Of a DNA stretch of 64,000 bases, positions 54,902 through 64,000 are shown in pieces. Source of the stretch: Coenobita brevimanus (lineage: Eukaryota; Arthropoda; Malacostraca; Decapoda; Coenobitidae); contig JAVRFU010000151.1 in the NCBI GenBank assembly GCA_032717465.1, forward strand, positions 62,001-126,000, in the 5' to 3' direction. Below the pieces are notes generated by a model that saw only the letters and a program-made list of their open reading frames with translations, did not search any database and was not told the origin of the DNA. How positions within the stretch are numbered: position 1 is the stretch's first letter; each line of letters starts with the position of its first letter. The translations under genes and the position numbers were made by a program.

Positions 54902-57185
54902 CACAGATAGCATGATTGAAAACTTCATCATCAGAATGAAGTTGGGGAGGAGGGGGCAGAGTCCTTGAGGATAACTTATGTGAGGAACATAACCTACCAA
55001 TGCCCCTTTGGTAAAAGTGATCATCTGGTTGTTGAGATGGAAGTGGTGGGACTAAGGGAAGAAGAAAAGGATGAAAAACACAGGAAGAATAGATGCTATT
55101 ACGGGAAGGCAGACTTTCCTTCCCTGAGGAACTTTTCCCAAAATGTAGACTGGATTAATGATCACAAATGTTGACGAGAAATATGAGTTTCTGATAGAAG
55201 TGTATATAACAGGAGTTAGTAAATGTCCCAATATTTTCCGCAGTTATGGAAAGGAAGAAAGAATGGTTTAAGAACAGATGTAGAGTGGCACATGAAGCAA
55301 GAAAAAGAGCATAGAATAAAGTGAAAAGAAGGTACAATATAGTGAAAGGGCTTGGGAGGAGTACAAGCAGGTAAGAAATGAATATATATGGGTACGGAGA
55401 GAAGAAGAAAGGAAATATGAAAAAGATATTGTAACTAAATGTAAAAAGGAGCCAAAATTATTTTATAGGTTTGTGAATGGTAAAATGAAAGTTAAGAACA
55501 GTATAATACGATTGAGGGATGGAGATGAAACCTGTGAAAGAGAAGAAGAATTGTGTGAAATAATGAACAACAAACTGCAGTCAGTCTATGTGCTGGAAGG
55601 GGAATTTAGGGAACCTGAAATAGAACCCAGGGTGACGGTAATGGCAGAAGTTACAGTGGATGTGAATGAGGTGCTGCAGTTGATGAGGGATTTGGATGTA
55701 AGAAAAGCAATGGGACCAGATGGTGTGTCTGGATGGATCCTGAAGGAATGTGCAGACCAGTTAGTGTGGCCTGTTTGTCATCAAGACATCACTGGAAAAT
55801 GGACAGTTACCTAAAGATTGGAAAAGAGCAAGTATTGTGCCAATCTTCAAGGGAGGAGATAGGAAAGATCCACTCAGTTATAGACCTGTATCACTTACTA
55901 GTATTGTTTGTAAGATCTGCCAGAAAATTATTAGAAAAAGATGGATAAAGTATTTAGAAGAAAATGAAGTGATAGCACCAAGACAATTTGGTTTTAGGGA
56001 AGGACGATCATGTGTTACTAACCTATTAAGTTTCTACAGCAGGGTAATAGATGTCATACAAGAGAGAGAGGGATGGGCAGATTGCGTCTATCTTGACCTC
56101 AAAAAAGCATTTGACAGGGTTCCCTATAGGAGACTGCTGTGGAAGTTGAAGACCTTTGGAGGGGTGCATGGGAAACTATTAAAGTGGATGGAAGATTATT
56201 TGATAGGAAGGCAGATGAGAACAGTTATAAGCGACAGGGCTTCACAGTGGAGAAACGTGACTAATGGAGTACCCCAGGGCTCTATCTTAGCCCCAGTAAT
56301 GTTTCTGATTTATGTAAATGATTTACCAGAGCGTTTAAATAGTTACATGAGTATGTTTGCAGATGATGCTAAAATCATGAAACATATTACAGGCACTGAT
56401 AGTTGTAAAAAACTGCAAGAGGACAGCTGGAGCCAGACTTGCCAAGAAGTGTCATTTATTAGAAATGGGAATGAGTGAAAAAAGACCACACTGGACATAT
56501 AAAATGGGCAGTGAGATAATTTGTAAGAGAACAGATGAGAAAAACTTGGGAGTGACTATTCAGGATGATTTGTCACTAGAAAACATATAAACAAGATCAC
56601 TGGAGGAACTTATGGATTACTGACCAATATGAGAGTGGCTTTTAATTATGTGGACGAGGAAATGCTGAGGGAGTTGATAGTGACCATGATAAGACCAGGG
56701 CTAGAGTATGCGGCTGTGGTATGGTCACCTCATTTGAAGAAGCATATTAGTAAACTAGAGAGGGTTCAACGGATGGCAACAAGGATGATACCATGTTTAA
56801 GGGAACTCACTTACGAGGAGAGACTGGAAAAACTGAAGTTACCAACGCTGCGTGAGAGAAAAGAAAGAGGTGACTTGATCACGATATTTAGAAATGTAAG
56901 AGAATTGGAAAGGGTGGATAGAGAGGATCTTTTTGGGTTGGATGATGGAAGAACAAGAGGTCATGACTTCAAGTTGAGGAAAAGTAGATGTCTTAATAAT
57001 CTTAAAAGGTTCAATTTCCCGAATAGAAGCATAAGTATTTGGAATGACTTAGACGGGGAGGTGGTTTAGGCAAAAAACATTCATGTGTTTAAAACTAGAT
57101 TGGATAAATGTAGATATGGAGACAGGACAACACGAGCTTAGCTCAATTCCTGTATACTACAAATAGGTAAATAGGTAAATACAGT
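54902..57185 (+). mobile_element. LINE-C, block copy 2
   Basis: Equivalent of 28821-31108. The RT frame is longer here (55837-56478), keeping motif A YLDLKKAFDRVPYRRLLW, VPQGSILAPVMFLIYVNDL and FADDAKIM. A 15-bp loss at about 56427 and a frame break near 56580 separate the C-terminal part (56629-57069), which has a stop at 57067. The tail GGTAAATA units are intact. Confidence 0.87.
55837..56478 (+). pseudogene. LINE-C reverse transcriptase core, better copy
   Basis: 213 codons covering RT blocks: MPIFKGGDRKDPLSYRPVSL, IAPRQFGFREGRSCVTNLLS, DLKKAFDRV (motif A Asp present), GVPQGSILAPVMFLIYVND and FADDAKIMKH. It is separated from the N-terminal PDGVSGWILKECAD piece (55473-55814) by a frame break near 55790. 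The type of blocks (FGFREGRS, VPQGSILAPVMF) fits CR1/L2-like LINEs. Confidence 0.85.
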
Positions 57186-57303
57186 ACAGATATCAATAGG
57201 CCAGTGCATTTGAATCATAAATTAATATTTTTAAAATGGTACTAATTTCTAGAGAGCACTAAATCTGTGGGTAGATCATTACTTTTTAGCAACAGTAATA
57301 CAT

Positions 57304-57612
57304 ATGTCACTACCAGGTTATTACTACATCAACAACGGCATTGTACTTCATTTCACCGAGTCTGGCACCATCAGTGATGTTGTCAACGCCTGTAGCACTG
57401 ATAAAGGTCCTCCATACTGGATGTACCTTTTTGTATTGCCTTTATATATCCTTTATATACTGGTTCTCAAGGTAATACATAGAGGTTTACCTAGTACAGA
57501 GGATTTACATGAACACCACAGGCATTCAGGTATCAGAGATGGTGCCAAACTCGGTGAAATGGAGTATAGTAAAGCTAGAAGGTTTTTAGGTTTGCAAAAT
57601 GCCAATAATTAG
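57304..57612 (+). CDS. Small open frame, second copy
   Basis: Equivalent of 33322-33630, with one codon changed (INNGIVLHF). In this copy the intron is continuous, because LINE-F is absent. Unknown significance. Confidence 0.2.
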   Translation: MSLPGYYYINNGIVLHFTESGTISDVVNACSTDKGPPYWMYLFVLPLYILYILVLKVIHRGLPSTEDLHEHHRHSGIRDGAKLGEMEYSKARRFLGLQNANN

Positions 57613-57721
57613 GTGTGACAAAGCCCTTATATTTTACAAGAGATTTATAGTCTTCATACTAAACTGGGACACAACATTCATTTTCATTGGGCATTGCTAA
57701 TATGAGCAATTACATTCACAG

Positions 57722-57935
57722 TGGCTCGAGAGGATGCCATGTTTCCTGATGAAATGGATACACCAAAAACCATTCCGGCTCAGGTTCACCTTCAAAAGTT
57801 TCGTGGCCTCCAGAGCTTCCGCACTTCCCCATGGAACCCTGATGAGAACCTTCCAGAAGACTATGCCAGGATATTTCAGTTTGAAAACTTCAACCGTACC
57901 AGAAAACGGATGGTGAATGAAGAGGAGGGGTGCTG
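57722..57935 (+). pseudogene. TSR1: TSR1 exon f, second copy, one base shorter
   Basis: Same as 33740-33954 with the same splice sites, but the G run in GAGGAGGGGGTGCTG has one G less. The exon is 214 bases, so its end is out of frame with whatever follows. No other TSR1 exon is near this copy within the window. It is either a pseudo-exon created by the duplication, an alternative allele, or a sequencing error in a homopolymer. Confidence 0.85.
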
Positions 57936-60077
57936 GTGAGTTTTTAATTGCAAAAACTTTCTTTGACTGTCTTATACGCTACACTACACACACTTTCCAT
58001 ACTACACACCATACCCTACTACATCACAGGGGTTGACACCAGCAAGGGCATGCAACCAGAAAACTTTGTTCCCATTACCTAGTGGCAGACTTGAGGGGAG
58101 AGGCATAGCACAGGCTTCGTCAGCACACATTTGAGACTGGGATGGTATAGGGCTCTGATCTGGCCCCGCCAGAGGGTACCGAGCATTGTGGTTCCTAGGC
58201 TGCTGCTTCTGCTCAGTAGAGAGGGGCTTAAACCTGGAAGTAGCCACCCAGGAGGCTACCTTATCAATGAAAGTATAATGACGGAGCAGTTAGTGTCAAG
58301 GGGTGCCTGTAGGGTATTCCTGTAGCTGTCCTGGCTGGGTCCCCGAGGCCACTGTCACAGCCACTGGCCATGGCTGGTGGGCTATGGATCCCTGATCCTC
58401 TGCTTGGACCTGGGGTTGTGTGTGGTGGGGCTTGTGATCTGTCTCCTCCTTTAACTACTGACATGACTTCGAAACTAAGCACTGTAAAAAGCAAGCCTGA
58501 GGACACCAAATCACCCAAGGAGTTCAGAAGGGCATCTTGGAATGTTTATAGCTTGAAGGGTAGAAAGGGATAAGTGGTGCAGGCCCTAAACAGAAGGCAG
58601 GTTGATGCTGCGTATAGGAGGTTAGGTATAGGGGGAGTCAGCAAGGATGAATTTTGGGAAAGATGGTAGGTGTAAGATACTTTGGGAGGCAGGTGTGGAC
58701 AGATATGGTGGTGTGGGCATGCCTCCAGAAGGGGAGTGGGTAGAGTGTGCTTATGTATGTGTTAAGAGTGATTATAGCATTGAAAATGTTGTTTGAAGAG
58801 CTCCTGATCTCGGTAGAATTAGCAAACACTTCACAGGTTGGCTTGGATGAGGAAGAAGAGGGTGGATTCTGGGATGATTTGTTACATGTTCTTGATATTA
58901 CTGGGAATGATTAGGTTGTACTGTGGATGTGGATTTATATGGTCATGTGGGTAGAGCATCTCGAGGATAAGACAGGGTGCATGGGAGATGTGTATAAGAT
59001 ACGAGGAATGTGGAAGAGGAAAGAATATTGGAATTCTGGGAGGCAGTAATCATGATTGTGTGCAACATGCATTTTAGGAAAAGAGAGTAGACTGATTGCT
59101 TTATGAGTCTGGGAACAGTAGTAGCAGCCAGACTGACTATTTTCTGGTCAGGAGAGCTAATGGAAGGTTATTGAAGGATGGTAAAGTTATAGGGAGCAAA
59201 GAGTGTGTGCAGCAACACAAATTACTGGTATGTGACATGGTATTAAAGGAGCACATAGTGAAGAAAAGGATCTTCGGCTGCATAACAGTAAGGGATGCCT
59301 CCTATAGCGAGATGAGTGATGACCAAACAGAGCTGTAGACAGAAGTGTAAATTAGCAGTATAGAGCTCTCAAGAACAGTCTCTTGAGAGTTTCTGATTCG
59401 GTGTGTGGATGGACAAGGAGCCCACCAAGATACAGGGTTACACGATGGTGGGACGAGGGTGTACAAGCCGCAGTTAAGGAGAAATGAAGACTTTTCCAGG
59501 AATGGAAAAAGGGATGATAACAGAGAGGAATACTTGGCTGCCAAGCATTGGGCCAGAAAGGGGGTGTGTACAGTGCAAACTCTGAGTCTCAGAGACTTTT
59601 ACTGGATAACCAAATCAGGGTTGGAAGGAGGAATATGGTATTTAAGGTGGCAAATCAGATGAAGAGGGAAAACAGGGATATCATAGGTTGGCAGTGTGTG
59701 AAGAATGATGAAGGACAGGTAGTGGTGGACAGTGAGGATATTAAAAAGATGCCTGGAGAGAGTATTTATAACTGGTTGCTGAAGAAGGAGTTTGACTGCA
59801 ACAAGGAAGGGTTGGAGTCAGTGGATCCAGTGTTTGGTCCTTGGTCTTTGATTGCTGCTGCTACCGTGAGCATGGCAATACACAGCATGCAGTTGGGGAA
59901 GGTGGCGGGTATGTCTGGGATGACTGGTGGAACGCTGAAGACCTCGGGAGAGATAGGAGTGGGTTTAGTTGCTGATTTGATAAATATGATCATATATGAG
60001 TGTGTTGTTGCAGATGACTGGCTGGAGAGTGTGATTGTATATGTCTGTGAGGGGAAAATGGAAATTATAAAGGCATA

Positions 60078-60857
60078 CCATCCACTCAGTCAGTGTGGTG
60101 CTGCTTTGGGTGTCTGCCCTTTTCTATCTTCTTTCCTTCCTCTTCTGTCATTCTTTCCTCTTACTTCTGCCTTTGGGTGACTCTACACTGAGTGACAAGC
60201 CAAATGGTTTCCTGTATGCCAGGAAACCATTTACTACGTTGGGTGGTAATCATATTACCAGATTATGGCATCTGGTGGTTTAGTGGGTAATTAAGGTGCC
60301 CCAGTCAGATTGAATGTGTGTAGGTTTATAACCAAAGGGTGGTTAGGGTTTATTGTTCATGTAATGCCACGTAGGGATGAGTGAGGCTGGTCACTCTCAT
60401 CTTAACCCGTTAACTGCTCATGGCAGTTTTTTGGAGGTGTCCGTGGTGCACAGACATAGGGGTAAAAATGAAATTTCCCAAAGGTGAAGTTTTGTGTTAG
60501 GAATTGAGAAAACACATGCCAAAGTATATAGTAACGAAATATTAGCTCAATATTTACCTTGGTAAAGCCATGGATGAACATTGAAGTGTCTGATTCCCTG
60601 TTGGAATGTATGGTTTTTGTTTTCTTTTTCGGTTTTGATTTCGGTTTTGAAGGCTCAAACGTGCTTGCATGGGTCGGCCTTGGTCACCATGGCACTATAT
60701 TCGAAATTCACCTGCGCAGCCAGGGCTGTATTGAGCAATTGCACTCGGAACAACTTAGGATGTATAGAGCAGTTAACGGGTTAAATGTCAGGACCAATTT
60801 GCCTAGCCCCAGGTTCCTATGCTCCTCATGGGGCGACATGCGATTGAATGATGGATG
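60078..60857 (+). mobile_element. SINE-X split by MITE, second copy
   Basis: Equivalent of 36096-36875. Confidence 0.85.
60406..60780. mobile_element. piggyBac-like MITE, second copy
   Basis: The same 375 bp, 14-bp perfect inverted ends and TTAA flanks (60402-60405, 60781-60784), with the antisense LINE-B 3' end inside. Confidence 0.88.
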
Positions 60858-61271
60858 GATGGATAAAACTTTTGGACCAGATAATGAAGGTAATTCAGAG
60901 AGTCCTAAAAGGTATGATTAGGGAAAGAGTGAATATTGATGAGATGCAGCTTCAGTTTGTACCAGGCAGTGAGACCACTGATGCCATATTTATTGTCCAG
61001 CAGATTCAGGGAAAATATTGAGGAGAGGAGAGGGAGCTGTACAGTACCTTGTTTTTTGGAGAAAGCCATTGACATGGTTCCTAGAGAGGTGGTGTGGCGA
61101 AGTTGGCAATGAGAAAGCTTGGTATCGAGAAGTGGGTGGTTACAGTGGTTATGACTAAGTATGTGGGTGCTAGCACCCAGGTGAGAGTGAATGGAAATTT
61201 GAGTGATGAGCTTTCCGTGAATGTTTGCATCCGTCAAGGGTCAGTCTTAAGCCCTGTATTATTTGTCATGG

Positions 61272-61363
61272 TGCTCTCATCTTAAATGTCAGGACCAACT
61301 TGCCTAGCCCGGGGCTCCTGCACTCCTTGTGGGGCAACGTAGGATTGGATGATGGATGGATGG
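61272..61363 (+). mobile_element. Truncated SINE-X in LINE-B, second copy
   Basis: Equivalent of 37290-37381. Confidence 0.8.
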
Positions 61364-62392
61364 CTTGAGACTCTATCACATGACTTCAGAGATGGACTCA
61401 TGGGAGAGATTGTATGCTGATGACTTGGTGCTGATTGCAGAGAATGAAAAGGAGACAGAGGAAGAGTTAAGAAATGGAGAGACAGAATGGGGAACAAGAG
61501 TTTGAGAGTAAATGCGGTTAAACAAAAGATATCTAGGGCTGGTGGTGGTACTGTCAACACATAGCAAGTGTGGCCATGTGTGGCATGCCACAAGATTGTG
61601 GGAAGTAACTCCATCTTGTGCAGTGTTTTGTGATAAGTGGCTGCATAAGAGATGTAGTGACATCAGATGTTGACAAAAAAATAATGTTGATTTCATGGGT
61701 GTCATGTTTCAGGGAGAGCATGTAGAGAATGTCAGGTGTGAAAGGATTCATCTTGCTGGTGAGTTGCTTGAGCGTATGGAAGAGTTTTGTTGTTTGGGGG
61801 ATATGTTATGTGCTGGAGTGTGAGACTGGAGCTAGCTTTGTAGCCATGGCATGGTTGGAAGGTATTTAGGGAGATGTTGCCCCTTCTGACATCGAGAGGG
61901 CTCTCCCTTCATGCTAAGAGTTCTTTGTACATGGCGTGTGTTAGGAATGTATTGCTGTTTGGTAATGAGACCTGGGCAGTAAAGGAAGAGGATATTCGTA
62001 AGCTCATACATACAGAAATGACAGTGATTAGATGGATTTGTAGTGCTTCCTTGAATGTGAGGCCAGGGGGGCTAGGATTACAATTGAAGATCTGAAAGGA
62101 AGGATGTGACTGGATTGTATTGGTGTTGTGATGAGGAGGGGTAAATTGAGATGGTTTGGGCGTGTTGAGAGAATGGAGGATAACAGTTGGGTGCAGAAGG
62201 TGAGATATGGAAATGTCGGGGGTGGGGTTGCAAGGGGCAAACTGAAAAAGTCCTGGGACAAGGCCATAGAGTGTAAGCTTAGGGATAATGGACTGAATAG
62301 GGAGGCTGCCAGAGATCGAGCAGCGTGGAGAGCTGCCATTAGGTGACGAAGTTCAGCGCTTGCAAGCATGTTGGAGCCTTTATAAACAGTAT

Positions 62393-62615
62393 GAATAATT
62401 CAAACAGAAAAACCTTACTACTTCCCTCTAAAGTTTGTTTTCCATATTCTTATTATTATTTTTATGGTGATAAATGATTGCCACAGTGGTAGTAAATGAT
62501 GTTTGCACTCCCCAGGCTCATGGCCTTTGGTTCCTTCTTCCTCGCATAAAAAAAGAAAGAAAGAAAGAAAAAAAAAAGTGGCACTGGTGACAGAGAGATG
62601 TCATCTTGTGGTACA

Positions 62616-62652
<37 letters not shown>

Positions 62653-63170
62653 ATCTTGTGGTGCACTAAAGAGATGCAGAAACCATCGTGGAATGATATG
62701 TTTGGAATGAAATTATCCTCTTCTTTGCTGATTTATCCAAACGTAACTTAAATTTTCATAACGTAATTTATCCTAACCTAATTTAATATATTTTATGCTA
62801 ACCTAAACAGATTTATCCTAACCTAACCTAACCTAACCCATCCCTTAAATACAGCAATTGTGTTTCCCTTGTTTATTGATGGATTCATTCCTAACATGAA
62901 AGCTCACTTTTGTACATCTTTTCAAAGTCACTGAATCAATTCAAAGGCAGGTCAAAATTTGTGGTAATACAATGTTTAAGAGGTGGTCCAATGTCTCCTT
63001 CACTCATTACCCCAAAATTCATTTGGGTTTCAATTTTTGCATGTTTGGTTAAGTTACTGTTGGTTAGGTTAGGTTAGGCTGTGTTAGGTGATGGTTAAGT
63101 AATGGTTAGGTTAGACTGGGTTTGATTTGGTTAGGCTGAGTGTGGGTAGAGTAGGTTATTTTTGGTTGGG
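62393..63170. repeat. Simple-repeat cluster, second copy
   Basis: Equivalent of 38412-39187, with CA array (about 62622-62651), CCTAA units (about 62815-62838) and TTAGG units (about 63064-63079). The A-run is replaced by an AAAG-type tract near 62548. Confidence 0.7.
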
Positions 63171-63376
63171 GTGGTTTACTGGGTATTGAAGGTGCTCCAG
63201 TTGGATTGAGCCTGTGTAAGTTTGTATCCAAGGGGTGTTTGGGGTTTATTCCTCATGTAATGTCACTCAGGGATGAATGAGGCTGGTCACTCATCTTCAG
63301 TGTCAGGATCAACTTGCCTAACCTTGGGTTCCTATGCTCCTCATAGGGCAACATGGGGTTGGATGGTGGAAGGTTG

Positions 63377-63412
<36 letters not shown>
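63171..63412 (+). mobile_element. SINE-X copy and longer TA array, second copy
   Basis: Equivalent of 39188-39417. The TA array is about 34 bp against about 22 bp. Confidence 0.75.
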
Positions 63413-63415
<3 letters not shown>

Positions 63416-63621
63416 TGACTGACTAAGAGGGTGTATGTTGGTGAAGTGGTGGGAGGCAGAGACCGAGGATGAGGTGGAAGGATGGAGCTTAGAGGTATTT
63501 GAGGGAGGGGGGAGTGGGCTGGGGGCCGGGCAGTTAAATGGTGGGTGACAGAGCGACTTGGAGGCGTTTTGTCTGTGGCCACCCCTTGCAGGATTAGGAC
63601 GTCGGTCCGTAGGTAGATAGA
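63413..63621 (+). mobile_element. Divergent LINE-A 3' fragment, second copy
   Basis: Equivalent of 39418-39626, with the same TAGATAGATA end next to the Tigger. Confidence 0.8.
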
Positions 63622-63623
63622 TA

Positions 63624-64000
63624 CAGTAATCTACCCATTATCCGATGTAATACAGCCAAAGGCATGTCCGGAAAGTGGGTCCTTCCGGATAGTGGGCCCC
63701 TGCCTCCTGGACCGCTACTTATGGACTCTAACCCAGCCTAACTCGGGAAACCACCTTCATAACTACCTACCAGACCTGCATACCACCTATTTAAGGCCCT
63801 AATCACACAAATAAAGGACAGAAAGCATGAAATAAACAAAAAGGAACCAGAGAATGAGGATTTAGAGGTGGGTATGGAAAATACTGTACAGTATTTAGCA
63901 TTATCCAGGGTACTTACAACAAGTCCGTGGCCGTCACGATGAATAACCCGCCCCCTCTCAGACTCTGACAGTAATAAGGTGCACCTGAAGCACCAACAGT
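63624..64000 (-). mobile_element. Tigger/pogo element, second copy, cut by window end
   Basis: It starts CAGTAATCTACCCATTATCC after TA and matches 39629-40005. The transposase part lies beyond the window. Confidence 0.85.

Larger units (their letters stand above)
58022..62392 (+). mobile_element. LINE-B, second copy of the long element
   Basis: Equivalent of 34040-38411 with the same nested SINE-X, MITE and truncated SINE-X and the same stops. The shared internal damage shows that the copy arose by block duplication or allelism, not by independent insertion. Confidence 0.85.
48258..64000. repeat. Large duplicated block, copy 2 (cut by window end)
   Basis: It matches 25612-40005 in the same order and orientation. 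Extra here: LINE-D (49884-53371). Missing here: LINE-F. Other differences seen include 9 bp kept at 56098, 15 bp missing near 56427, one base missing in TSR1 exon f, a shorter A-run near 48961 and a longer TA array near 63380. Many stretches of several hundred bases differ by only a few substitutions. Confidence 0.95.

Overview
This is a window of a large, repeat-rich animal genome, most likely a decapod or other malacostracan crustacean. That is an inference. It rests on one intron-rich animal gene, on several LINE families of a kind I associate with crustacean genomes, on a retroposon 3' end with a CTTGGCCTTTGGCC motif and an ATTCC tail, and on arthropod-type CCTAA/TTAGG repeats. I see no bacterial operons, phage, CRISPR array or canonical tRNA or rRNA gene.

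Host gene. One conserved gene is recognisable, on the + strand: TSR1, the 40S pre-ribosome maturation factor. Six exons are visible (7381-7651, 8220-8298, 12989-13186, 20866-21028, 23578-23805, 33740-33954), with GT/AG borders and compatible phases. The N-terminal exon and the C-terminal half are not in the window. Two internal stretches of the protein, about 50 and 90 residues, have no matching exon. A second copy of the last exon lies at 57722-57935 and is one base shorter, so it is frameshifted.

Transposable elements fill the introns. The names LINE-A to LINE-F, SINE-X and SINE-Y are my own labels. LINE-A is RTE-like with ATAG tails. LINE-B has an endonuclease, a reverse transcriptase (RT) and a PHD-like C4HC3 finger. 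LINE-C is CR1/L2-like with a GGTAAATA tail. LINE-D is a nearly intact RTE-like element at 49884-53371. LINE-E has a GAT tail. LINE-F, at 31211-33298, has a TTGA-type tail and a 7-bp target duplication. DNA elements include two pogo/Tigger elements (one long with transposase remains), a Tigger-like MITE, a Tc1/mariner remnant, a piggyBac-like MITE with TTAA target duplications, a TIR pair at 19015-19409, and an unclassified element with 31-bp perfect terminal inverted repeats. Two tRNA-like SINE families are present.

Layout. 1-7380: LINE-B, LINE-A and SINE-X fragments. 7381-25011: TSR1 exons with heavily invaded introns. 25012-47088: first copy of a large block, containing SINE-Y, SINE-X, the 31-bp-TIR element, LINE-C, LINE-F, TSR1 exon f, LINE-B with nested SINE-X and piggyBac MITE, and Tigger, followed by sequence seen only once. 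47089-64000: LINE-A, then a second, nearly identical copy of the block. It lacks LINE-F, carries LINE-D instead, and is cut by the window end inside Tigger. The two copies differ by scattered substitutions, small indels and whole LINE insertions. This fits either a recent tandem duplication with breakpoints in LINE-A or two haplotypes wrongly joined in the assembly. No new multi-gene system was found. The interest lies in the duplication, the nested elements and the state of TSR1.
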